A stretch of 64,000 nucleotides of DNA from Gemmatimonas sp. Its GTDB lineage: Bacteria > Gemmatimonadota > Gemmatimonadetes > Gemmatimonadales > Gemmatimonadaceae. Shown here piece after piece: positions 8,688 to 16,206 of this stretch. Location: the NCBI RefSeq assembly GCF_027531815.1, contig NZ_JAPZSK010000005.1:124001-188000 (forward strand), written 5' to 3'. The notes beneath the pieces were generated by a model. It was given only the letters and a program-made list of their open reading frames with translations, did no database searches and had not been told where the DNA came from. Position 1 is the stretch's first letter; each line of letters opens with the position of its first letter. The position numbers were made by a program, and so were the translations under genes.

Positions 8688-9706
8688 GCGGGTACGGTCT
8701 CACGCATCGGCGCCTCAGCTCCCGCGATCACCCGCTCGATGAGCCCGGCCAGCGACCCGTCGAGTCGTTCGAAGCGCGCGATGGGCACTCCGTGCGTTCC
8801 CAGCAGGGCGAGCACGGCCGCCGCCGCCGTGGGACCATTGGGCAGCGACACGCGCACACAGCACCACCCGTCGATCCTCTCTCCCTCGCGCACGCCGTGC
8901 GCGAGCCCCTGCGTCTCGAGGAGGGCAAAGGCCGCGTGCTGCGGCTGCGTGGTCCACACCCCCATGGTGGCATCGCCAAAGCGTTCGGCCAGCACGGACG
9001 CGCGATCGCTGGCCACGACGCAACCGCGGTGCAGGATGGCGACGCGATCACACCAGTTGAACGCTTCGTCGCCGTCGTGCGTGGCCAGGAGCACGGTGCA
9101 CCCGCGCTGCGCCACGAGCACCTCGCGTACGAGCGCGCGCAGCGACTGCGCGGCCATGGGGTCGAGCCCGCGCGTGGGCTCGTCGAGCAGCAGGACCGCC
9201 GGGCGCCCCAGCAGGGCGCGCGCAATGAGCGCCCGCTGCCGCAAGCCGGTGGAGAGCTGCCCCACTGGCCGATCGGCGTACTCCTGCAACTGCACGTCGG
9301 CCAGCACCTCGTCCACGGCCGCGCGCCGTTCGGCGGTCGCCACGTTCTGCAGCGCCGCATACAGTCGCAGATTTTCCCGCGCCGACAGGCGCCAGTTCAT
9401 CACCCGTTCGTTGGCCAGAACACACCCCACCAGGCGCTGCACGGCGCGCGGTGTGCGCACCACATCGTGACCGTCAACGGTGATGGTGCCCCGATCGGGG
9501 GTGAGATAGGTGCCGAGAATGCGAAAGAGGGTGGACTTGCCGGCCCCGTTGGGGCCGAGCACGCCGAACAGTTCGCCGCGACGCACCTCGAGCGACACCC
9601 CGTCGAGACCGGTCACCCACTCGCCGCGCCCCAGGGGGGCCCGCAGTGTGTCGCGCCACCCGCGGCGCAGCTCGAACCGCTTGGCCACGTCGTGCAGGCT
9701 TACCAT
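8684..9706 (-). CDS. ABC transporter ATP-binding protein of the lasso cluster
   Basis: A 340-residue ATPase with Walker A GPNGAGKST, signature LSTGLRQRALIARALL, Walker B LLLDEPTRGLDP and H-loop LLATHDGDE. It has a C-terminal extension of about 100 residues beyond the ATPase core, as in NodI/DrrA-like proteins of ABC-2 exporters. It overlaps the kinase gene upstream by seven bases and the permease gene downstream by four. The start at 9706 matches the family N-terminus (VSLHDVAKRFELR). It powers the adjacent permease, probably for lasso peptide export and self-protection. Confidence 0.93.
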   Translation of the reverse strand: MVSLHDVAKRFELRRGWRDTLRAPLGRGEWVTGLDGVSLEVRRGELFGVLGPNGAGKSTLFRILGTYLTPDRGTITVDGHDVVRTPRAVQRLVGCVLANERVMNWRLSARENLRLYAALQNVATAERRAAVDEVLADVQLQEYADRPVGQLSTGLRQRALIARALLGRPAVLLLDEPTRGLDPMAAQSLRALVREVLVAQRGCTVLLATHDGDEAFNWCDRVAILHRGCVVASDRASVLAERFGDATMGVWTTQPQHAAFALLETQGLAHGVREGERIDGWCCVRVSLPNGPTAAAAVLALLGTHGVPIARFERLDGSLAGLIERVIAGAEAPMRETVPA

Positions 9707-10626
9707 GGGTGCCACGCGCGCACGGTGTTGATGACCTCCGGCAAACGCGAGAGGTCCCGCGCCACCGACAGGGTGTACGACGGGACCTTGGAGACCAGCG
9801 CCAACGTGCCAAGAAACTGGCGGTTGGCCTCGGCGCCACCCAGCAGGTCTCCCAGCTTGCCGTGCTGCTGCAGCTGCACCGCGGCCGCCATGGGCGCGAG
9901 GCAATCGCGTGTGACCGCCTGTTCGGCGTGCGCCGGGGCGGGCGCGATGAGATACACCGCATCCACGGGGGTCCCCGCATGCAGCGGCAGGTGCGACGGC
10001 ATCACGTCGACGGACAACTTGCCGTCGATGGTGGGCGTGGCCGTGGCCCACGCGGCCCCGGCGGCCGCGAACGCATCGGCACGCACGCGCAGCGCCATGC
10101 TGCCGGCAAAGGCCACGGGCACCGGGTCCACCTGCACCGCCACCGCATCATCGCCAATGAGGGTGGCCCCATGTGCCACCAGCGCCGCGGCGAGACTCGA
10201 CTTGCCGGTGCCCTTTACCGCGGCAAAGAGCACGGCCCGGTTGCCCACACGCACGGCGCTCGCGTGCAGACACAGGTCGCCCGCGTCGTGCACCAGCAGG
10301 GGCAACAGGCGCCCCACCAGGTCGAGACGCACAGACTCGTCGTCCAGCGTGTCTGGCACATCGCAGGCAATGATGCGGCGCGCCCGGTCCAGTTCGTACT
10401 GGCCACTGCAGGCATGTTCGAAGCGCCACGTGGCCCCGTGGCGCCACAGCTGCAGGTTGCAGGGCTGGTAGGGGTCGGCGCCGACCAGCGTGAATGCGGC
10501 ATCGCGCGGTGCGAGCGCCTGTCGCACGACCTGCACGTCGACGTCATCCGGCGCCGCCTGCACGGGGAGTGTAGCCACCGGAAAATCGGAGCGCACCCGG
10601 CGTCCGAAGGCAAAGTAGTGATACAT
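9700..10626 (-). CDS. HPr-kinase-like lasso peptide kinase (K)
   Basis: A 308-residue protein resembling the kinase domain of HPr kinase/phosphorylase. It has HASAV near residue 121, Walker A AVKGTGKSSLAAAL near 137-149, and the LIGDDAVAV strand shortly after. Enzymes of this type in lasso clusters, characterised for paeninodin, phosphorylate the C-terminal Ser of the precursor. The precursor encoded just upstream ends in Ser, which fits. The HPr-specific phosphorylase features are not obvious. The start at 10626 follows a strong hairpin after the precursor gene, and the end overlaps the ATPase gene. Confidence 0.88.
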   Translation of the reverse strand: MYHYFAFGRRVRSDFPVATLPVQAAPDDVDVQVVRQALAPRDAAFTLVGADPYQPCNLQLWRHGATWRFEHACSGQYELDRARRIIACDVPDTLDDESVRLDLVGRLLPLLVHDAGDLCLHASAVRVGNRAVLFAAVKGTGKSSLAAALVAHGATLIGDDAVAVQVDPVPVAFAGSMALRVRADAFAAAGAAWATATPTIDGKLSVDVMPSHLPLHAGTPVDAVYLIAPAPAHAEQAVTRDCLAPMAAAVQLQQHGKLGDLLGGAEANRQFLGTLALVSKVPSYTLSVARDLSRLPEVINTVRAWHPW

Positions 10627-10641
10627 GGGGAACCGACGAAT

Positions 10642-10669
10642 CCGGGAAGGCACCGAAGTGCCTTCCCGG
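10642..10669 (-). terminator. cUUCGg-capped hairpin after the lasso precursor gene
   Basis: A perfect 12-bp stem (CCGGGAAGGCAC / GTGCCTTCCCGG) closes on a TTCG loop on the transcribed strand, giving the exceptionally stable C(UUCG)G tetraloop. It lies eight bases after the precursor stop and 16 before the kinase start. No U-run follows, so it may stabilise or partly stop the precursor transcript and raise precursor level over the downstream enzymes. That function is inference. Confidence 0.7.
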
Positions 10670-10676
10670 TCGTCAC

Positions 10677-10826
10677 TCAGCTCGTCTTGCAGCTGAAGCT
10701 GCCGCCAGTCGGTGTGCAACCCGGTGCTGCCGGGTTGGTTCCGAAGGTGTCAGTGCCAGACGTACCGCCGGCAAGCGTGAGCTCGCGCAGCGTACCGAAC
10801 CGTTCCAGCCGTGGTGCGTTGTACAT
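10677..10826 (-). CDS. Lasso peptide precursor (A)
   Basis: A 49-residue peptide. The leader fits the lasso consensus YxxPxLxxxGxxxxxT exactly: Y2, P5, L7, G11 and T17. With Thr at position -2, cleavage after L18 gives a 31-residue core that starts AGGTSGTD. Ala1 and Asp8 would form an eight-residue macrolactam ring. A Gly1/Asp7 ring is the alternative. The tail is long and Gly/Thr/Ser/Pro-rich with two Cys (core 19 and 28), and ends KTS. The ATG at 10826 has AAAGGA seven bases upstream. Unusually, the gene lies after the cyclase gene and before the kinase gene. Confidence 0.9.
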   Translation of the reverse strand: MYNAPRLERFGTLRELTLAGGTSGTDTFGTNPAAPGCTPTGGSFSCKTS

Positions 10827-10850
10827 CACGAGTCCTTTGCTCGAGTGGAA

Positions 10851-10890
10851 GTCGGGTGTCGCCCGACACGACCGCAGTCCGCGTGACTGC
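10851..10890 (-). promoter_or_regulatory. Two small hairpins upstream of the precursor gene
   Basis: Inverted repeats GTCGGG/CCCGAC (10851-10867) and GCAGTC/GACTGC (10874-10890) fill the 82-base gap between the cyclase stop and the precursor start. They could be a terminator or processing site that separates the precursor message from the upstream genes. I see no convincing -35/-10 pair. Confidence 0.4.
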
Positions 10891-10908
10891 AAATGCCTGT
10901 GATACCCG

Positions 10909-12915
10909 TCAGGAAAGCGCACCTTCGCAGTGCGCGTGGGAGTGGCCGATCAGCACGCCAGCGACCTGGCTACCCGCCGATACAGGCTCCGTCATCACCC
11001 CGCGGGCGGAGCGCGAGTCCCTCCGCAGGAACCACTCAACCTGTGCCGTACGCAGCAGCGCCTCGCACAGCCCGGGAGTAGCCCTGCCTGCTTCCGCCTG
11101 CGCAATGTGCAGAGTCAGGGAAGAACGATCAAGGAGACCAAGATCCGCGAGGCGCAGGTCGGTGCCGCACTGCCGCAACCACGCTGCCGCCCCCGCCGCC
11201 GACTGCTCCAGCCGCGTTCCCAGGGTGCCGGTGCGCTCCGCGCGCCGCGCCAGCAGCGCCGGCGGCAGGAACGGGCGCATCGCCCCGCGCAACAGCAGCT
11301 TGGTGTCGCCGTCGGCATACCGCTCGCTGTGATGCCCCTGGGCCATGAAGCGCACCACGCGCAGGTCGTGGAAGGGCGAACGCGCCTCCACACCGAGTGC
11401 ATGCACGGCACCATGCATGACCGCGGCCAGACGCGGGAACCCCTGATTCTCGAAGTACCAGCGAAACTCGGCGTGGGCCGCACCATGCCGCTGCACGTCG
11501 GGCACCCATTCGGGCGCCCGTGTGTCCAGCGCCAGTGTGGCGGTGGTTGGCGTACGCAGCCACGGTGGCACCAGCCGTTCGAACAGCCCCATGAACCGGC
11601 GTCCGCGCAGGCGCCCCAGCCCACGTAGCACTGCCGGCGGCAGCGCCGGTTCCACGGCGTACTTCCAGAACCAGGTGGCGGGCTGTGTGTGAATGCCGAA
11701 GGCCCGCCACTCACGCCATACGGCCGACAGCCGCCCGCGGCGCAGCAAGTCGGAGAGAAACCACGGCGCGCACTGGAAGAGAAAGTCGCCGGCGTGGCCA
11801 TGCAGCGCCACGCGGCTTTCGACCGCACGCGTCCCGTGCGCCAGCAGCTCGAGCGCCGCCGCGTGCAGATGCACGTGCGACTCCTCGCGGCCGGCGGCAT
11901 CGAATCGCGGCGCGGGAGGAATGGGACCGAGGGCGCTCCCGTCCAGCCAGTGCACCGGCACGCCGAGATGCTGCGCCACCAGAACAATGAGCTCGTCTTC
12001 GCGGCCGCTGTTTCCCTCGGGGTACGACACCGAGACCACGCGATACGTGCGCGCTGGTTGCAGCGACGCCTTCTGCGCCGCCTGATGCAGCATCGCCGCC
12101 ACCGCCGTGCTGTCGTACCCACCGCTCATCCACACCGCGGTCGGCGTGCGCTGCGCCATGCGCTCGCGCACCGCTGCCTCGAGCAGCGTGCCCAACTGTG
12201 CCTCGGCCTCGGCGGCCGGTCGCGGTGCGCCTTCCCGCTCGGGCAGCGTGAACCAGCGGTGGCAGGTGAGCGCCTGCCGTTGCCACAGCTCGGTACTGCC
12301 CGCCTCTACCTGACGAATGGCGCGGTACACCGTGCCGTTGCCCGCCGAGTAGAGCAGGCCGGCGGCGTCGCTGGCAATGGTGGCGAGGTCGAGATCGGCC
12401 GCACAGTGCGGATGGCCACGCAGCGCCGACACCACCGAGGCATACGCCACCCCGCTCCCCAGCGTGGCGCGATAGAGCGACCGCGTGCCACTGAAATCCC
12501 GCGAGGCCACCAGCTTGCGCTGCCGGCGATCCCACAGCACGAACGCGAAGTCGCCCTCGAGCAGTTCGGCGCAGTCGTCGCCGAACGCCTCGTACGCCGC
12601 CACGATGCAGTGGCTGGCGGTGGGGCCACCCGGCGTGACGCCCCGAATGGCTAGCCGCCGACGCAGCTCATTCAGGTAGTAGAGCCGCGCGTCGGCCGCC
12701 ACCACCACCTCGTGTCCGTGCACCAGCAGCGCGGGGCCGGAGAAGTCGTCGTCCATCTCCCACGTGGCGCGCTGCACCGCCAGCACCACGCCGTCCTCCT
12801 GCCACTGCTCCACGCGGTCACTGCCACAGGGCGCCATGGCACGCAGCATGTCGCGCACGACCGGCGGCGAAACCGCCGCGGCGTCGTTGGCCACGATGGC
12901 CAGAATCGCGCTCAC
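10909..12915 (-). CDS. Lasso cyclase, asparagine-synthetase-like (C)
   Basis: A 668-residue homologue of class B asparagine synthetase. The N-terminal glutaminase-like domain begins MSAILAIV and has no Cys2 nucleophile, so it cannot use glutamine as asparagine synthetase does. The C-terminal ATP-pyrophosphatase domain has the AMP-forming motif VWMSGGYDSTAVAAML. Lasso cyclases use this domain to adenylate the side chain acid of the ring residue, which is then attacked by the core N-terminus. It overlaps the B2 gene by four bases. The length is within the usual 550-680 range. Confidence 0.95.
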   Translation of the reverse strand: MSAILAIVANDAAAVSPPVVRDMLRAMAPCGSDRVEQWQEDGVVLAVQRATWEMDDDFSGPALLVHGHEVVVAADARLYYLNELRRRLAIRGVTPGGPTASHCIVAAYEAFGDDCAELLEGDFAFVLWDRRQRKLVASRDFSGTRSLYRATLGSGVAYASVVSALRGHPHCAADLDLATIASDAAGLLYSAGNGTVYRAIRQVEAGSTELWQRQALTCHRWFTLPEREGAPRPAAEAEAQLGTLLEAAVRERMAQRTPTAVWMSGGYDSTAVAAMLHQAAQKASLQPARTYRVVSVSYPEGNSGREDELIVLVAQHLGVPVHWLDGSALGPIPPAPRFDAAGREESHVHLHAAALELLAHGTRAVESRVALHGHAGDFLFQCAPWFLSDLLRRGRLSAVWREWRAFGIHTQPATWFWKYAVEPALPPAVLRGLGRLRGRRFMGLFERLVPPWLRTPTTATLALDTRAPEWVPDVQRHGAAHAEFRWYFENQGFPRLAAVMHGAVHALGVEARSPFHDLRVVRFMAQGHHSERYADGDTKLLLRGAMRPFLPPALLARRAERTGTLGTRLEQSAAGAAAWLRQCGTDLRLADLGLLDRSSLTLHIAQAEAGRATPGLCEALLRTAQVEWFLRRDSRSARGVMTEPVSAGSQVAGVLIGHSHAHCEGALS

Positions 12916-13430
12916 GCCACCTCCCGCCGCAGCGCCTGCAGCGCCGCCGTCCCGCCGTCACCGCCGTCACCGCCCTGCAGCGCGCTGCTCCCCAGCGGCG
13001 TCCACTGCTGCTGCACCGAGGGGCGGTCACCCACCACCACGCCGCCCACTTCCACCCATGCGTGCGCCTCGAAGGTGGCCTGCGCGCGCACCCCCACGCG
13101 CACGACGCTCCCCGGCACCCCATTGGCCACCAGCAGCCGATGCAGCGCCATGGAACGCACCAGGCAGGCGCCACGCCACGGGCCATAGCGCTCGGCGCGC
13201 TTGAGTGCCTGCGCCCACCGCTGTGCCTGCGGCACCGCGACCGGTAGCCCGGCGTCAGCCGCTTCACCCGTTGACTCCGCCGTGGCCGACAGCGGCAGCA
13301 GCGCACCCGTTGGCGCCGTGGCCAGATCGCGCCGCGCCACCCGCAGCGCCTGCATGGCCTGCAGCATATCGATCACCGCGCGCGGCGCCGCGAGGGTACG
13401 CAGCACCGTGCCAACGCCGGGGAGCGGCAT
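12912..13430 (-). CDS. Lasso leader peptidase, transglutaminase-like (B2)
   Basis: A 172-residue protein with the transglutaminase-like Cys-His-Asp triad of lasso B proteins: Cys in RGACLVRSMALHRLL, His in FEAHAWVEVGG, and Asp in VVGDRP. B2 cuts the leader off the precursor while B1 holds it. The frame is open far upstream, but the ATG at 13430 lies two bases after the B1 stop and precedes the conserved N-terminus, so it is chosen. It overlaps the cyclase gene by four bases. A low-complexity GGDGGDGG stretch near the C-terminus is unusual. Confidence 0.93.
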   Translation of the reverse strand: MPLPGVGTVLRTLAAPRAVIDMLQAMQALRVARRDLATAPTGALLPLSATAESTGEAADAGLPVAVPQAQRWAQALKRAERYGPWRGACLVRSMALHRLLVANGVPGSVVRVGVRAQATFEAHAWVEVGGVVVGDRPSVQQQWTPLGSSALQGGDGGDGGTAALQALRREVA

Positions 13431-13432
13431 GC

Positions 13433-13741
13433 TCAGGCCGCAGGCTCGGTGGTCGCCAAGCCGGCGGCCACGAGATCGTCCAGCAGCGCGTGCACGTCGG
13501 CGAGCAGCGTGGCCATGGGCGCGTCGGGATACGTGGCCGACAGCTGCGCACACACCGCGCCCACGGTGCGCTGCACCGGCGGCAACAGCGCCCACACCTC
13601 GGCACCCACCGTGTTGAGGCCGAAGTACGTCTCGCTGCGCCCGTCGAAGAGCACCGCGCCCTCGTCCATGCGCTGCACGATCACTCCGGGTGCCGGCGTG
13701 GGCAGTACCCGCACGGCCAGTTCCGTTTCGCGACCACTCAC
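13433..13741 (-). CDS. Lasso recognition protein, PqqD-like (B1)
   Basis: A 102-residue PqqD-family RiPP recognition element with the typical pattern AVLFDGRSETYFGLNTVGAE then VWALL, and the C-terminal helix LLADVHALLDDLVAAGLA. It binds the leader of the precursor and presents it to B2 and the cyclase. The start codon overlaps the stop of the upstream dehydratase gene (ATGA), so the lasso genes are translationally tied to the glycan gene. B1 and B2 being separate is common in lasso clusters. Confidence 0.93.
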   Translation of the reverse strand: MSGRETELAVRVLPTPAPGVIVQRMDEGAVLFDGRSETYFGLNTVGAEVWALLPPVQRTVGAVCAQLSATYPDAPMATLLADVHALLDDLVAAGLATTEPAA

Positions 13742-15756
13742 GGCGATACACCGCTCACCATGTCGGCGCCGCCAAGATCCGCCAGCGGGATCACCAGTGG
13801 CGTACGCGATGCGCGCGGCGCCCGATCGGCCAGTTCGATGCGCGATGGCACGAGCACCAACGGCGGCGCACTGACGGCCGTCGCGACGACCGGCATGAGG
13901 GGGATGGGCATGCCCAGCGACGCCTCCGGCACGAGACGCTGCATGACCTGCCGGATTCCTGCCGCATCATCGCGCTCGGCCATCACCGCCAGCTCGTCGA
14001 GTCCCAGATGCAGCCGGGGCCCGGCCAGTCCTTCGGTGCGCAGCATGCGAATCTGCTGCACCGACGTGGGCGTGCCCTCCTCGAACAGCGCCATGAGATC
14101 TTCGTTGAGCTTCTCGCCAGGGCGCAGACCGGTGAAGGTGATGCCTACGTCGGTGTACGGCACGCGCCCGGCCAGCCGAATGAGCTGCTCGGCCAGATCG
14201 AGAATGCGCACCGGCTCGCCCATGTCGAGCATGGTGATGCGATCGCTCGCCTCGGGAAGCGCCGCGGCCTGCAGCACGAGCTCCACCGCCTCGGGGATGG
14301 TCATGAAGTAGCGGCGCACATCCGGGTGCGTCACGGTGAGCGGCCCGCCGGCGGCCAGCTGCCGCTGAAAAAGCGGCACCACGCTCCCCGCCGAGCCCAG
14401 CACGTTGCCGAAGCGCACGGCCCGGAAGTCGGTGCCATGCCCGCGCACCTCCGGATGCCCCAGCACCACCAGTTCGGCGAGCCGCTTGGAGGCGCCCATG
14501 ACGCTGGTGGGATTCACCGCCTTGTCCGTGGAGATGAGCACGAACTTGCGCGCCCCGGTGCGCACCGCGGCCATGGCCACATGCAGCGTGCCCAGCACGT
14601 TGTTGCGTACCGCTTCGCCGGGGTGCTCCTCCATGAGCGGGACATGCTTGTAGGCGGCGGTGTGGAACACGACCGTCGGCCGATAGGCCTCGAACAGCTG
14701 CTGGACGCGGGTCACGTCGGCGATGTCGCCAAGCAGGGCGTGCACCTCGAGCGACGGGAAGGCGCGCGCGAGCTCGTGTTCAAGGAAGTACAGCGGCGAC
14801 TCGGCCTGGTCGAGCAGCACGAGGCGTCGCGGCGCAAAGCCCGCCACCTGACGCGCGAGCTCCGCGCCGATGGAACCGGCGGCCCCTGTGACCAGTACCA
14901 CGGCGCCGGTGAGATCGCGCTCCACGTCCGTCGGGGCCAGTTGCACCGGGCGGCGACCGAGCACGTCCTCGATGCACACCTCGCGCACCTCGCCCACCTT
15001 GGCGCGTCCAGCGAGGATTTCGCGCAGCGTGGGGATGGCCTTGAACTCGCAGCCGCTGCGCTCGCACTGGTCGATGATTTCGCGCATGAGGGGGCCCGAC
15101 ACCTCGGAGAGGGCGATCACCACCAGCTCCGCTCCCACGCGCTGCACCAGCGCGGGCAGGTCACGCAGCGCACCCACCACCGGTACCCCGTGAATGGCCA
15201 GCGCGCCGAACACCGGCTGCAGCGTCACGAGCCCTGCCGCCTGCAGGTTTCCCTCGCCGTCCCGCTGGCACTGGCGCACGAACCGCTCGGCGGCGTCGTC
15301 GTCGCCAATCACGAGCACCTTACGCCGGGCCGCTCCGTGATGCTCGGCGCGACGCCGCTCGTGCAGCAGGCGCGCGCCCACCCGCGCCGAGCCGGCGAGG
15401 CCGAAGAAGAACACCGCCTCGAGCACGAAGATGGAGCGCGGCATGCCGATGGCGGCGCCCAGCAGCAGCACGGCCATGATGGTGAAGCCGCTGCCGAGGG
15501 CGGTGGCGCGGGCCAGCATCATGGCATCGCGCACGCCCGCATGCCGCCAGGAGCCGCGGAAGACACCCATCCACATGAGCACCAGCAGGCGACCGCCCAG
15601 CAGCGCGGGGCCCACGACCCACAGACGCGCCAGCTCCTCGGCGGGGACCGCGAAATCGAAGCGCACCACGTACGCCAGCACCAGCGCCAACGCCGCGGCC
15701 CCGAGGTGCAGAGTCGCGATGAGGAGGGTGCGATGACGCAGTGGGCGAGAGGGCAC
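13738..15756 (-). CDS. Membrane nucleotide-sugar 4,6-dehydratase, PglF/CapD-like
   Basis: About 672 residues. The N-terminal part has about four membrane helices, followed by a Rossmann-like CoA-binding-type domain (KVLVIGDDDAAERFV) and a short-chain dehydratase domain with VLVTGAAGSIGAELARQV. The catalytic region reads STDKAVNPTSVMGASKR, with the Met-Lys arrangement of the WbpM/PglF/CapD group. These enzymes make a 4-keto-6-deoxy sugar from UDP-GlcNAc, the substrate for an aminotransferase like the one at 1526. The frame is open to a TTG at 15885; the GTG at 15756 places the first helix at a normal distance and is preferred without strong ribosome-site support. Confidence 0.9.
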   Translation of the reverse strand: MPSRPLRHRTLLIATLHLGAAALALVLAYVVRFDFAVPAEELARLWVVGPALLGGRLLVLMWMGVFRGSWRHAGVRDAMMLARATALGSGFTIMAVLLLGAAIGMPRSIFVLEAVFFFGLAGSARVGARLLHERRRAEHHGAARRKVLVIGDDDAAERFVRQCQRDGEGNLQAAGLVTLQPVFGALAIHGVPVVGALRDLPALVQRVGAELVVIALSEVSGPLMREIIDQCERSGCEFKAIPTLREILAGRAKVGEVREVCIEDVLGRRPVQLAPTDVERDLTGAVVLVTGAAGSIGAELARQVAGFAPRRLVLLDQAESPLYFLEHELARAFPSLEVHALLGDIADVTRVQQLFEAYRPTVVFHTAAYKHVPLMEEHPGEAVRNNVLGTLHVAMAAVRTGARKFVLISTDKAVNPTSVMGASKRLAELVVLGHPEVRGHGTDFRAVRFGNVLGSAGSVVPLFQRQLAAGGPLTVTHPDVRRYFMTIPEAVELVLQAAALPEASDRITMLDMGEPVRILDLAEQLIRLAGRVPYTDVGITFTGLRPGEKLNEDLMALFEEGTPTSVQQIRMLRTEGLAGPRLHLGLDELAVMAERDDAAGIRQVMQRLVPEASLGMPIPLMPVVATAVSAPPLVLVPSRIELADRAPRASRTPLVIPLADLGGADMVSGVSP

Positions 15757-16206
15757 TGGGATCAGGACGTCGGGAACGGGGGGCCGCCACCCGCGCGGGC
15801 AGCACCGAGAATCGGGAGACCTCGCCGTTGGACAGACGGTGAGCCATCGCACAGGGCGACCGGATGAGCACGACACCCGGAGCAATGACTATGCCGAACG
15901 GGGATCGTGCCGCATCCACCCATGTGGAGTGGGGGGTGCTCGCCGGATTCCGCAGCCGGCGCCGCGGTGCAGGTTAGCTGCGCGGCTCGCGATTCCCAAC
16001 AACCGCTTTGAAACGAACACGTTGCACGTTCATTCCTGACACAGGGAAAGCCCGCGACGGCGATTCGCTGCGTAACCGGACTTCGAGCAATCTCGGCAAC
16101 CGTTGCGCGCTCACTACGACATTGTCGCTTGAGCGCAACAGCTGGTTGCGACCCGATCTAGATGGGTGGTCGCGGCTGGCTGGTCTCCGGATCCTACAAC
16201 GGCGAG
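15757..16206. other. Intergenic region before the glycan/lasso operon
   Basis: I see no gene here. A hairpin CGCAAC-AGCTG-GTTGCG (16134-16150), extended by GTCGC/GCGAC arms, lies 57 bases after the chelatase stop and could end that transcript. The rest should hold the promoter of the dehydratase-lasso operon, but I cannot point to a convincing -35/-10 pair. Confidence 0.4.

Noticed and set aside
13690-15867. A 725-codon open frame antisense to the dehydratase gene
   Set aside because: Same cause: it mirrors the PglF/CapD-like gene and shows no recognisable motif.
16130-16150. Hairpin after the exported chelatase gene considered as a strong terminator
   Set aside because: The stem is short and no U-run follows; it is only noted in the intergenic entry.
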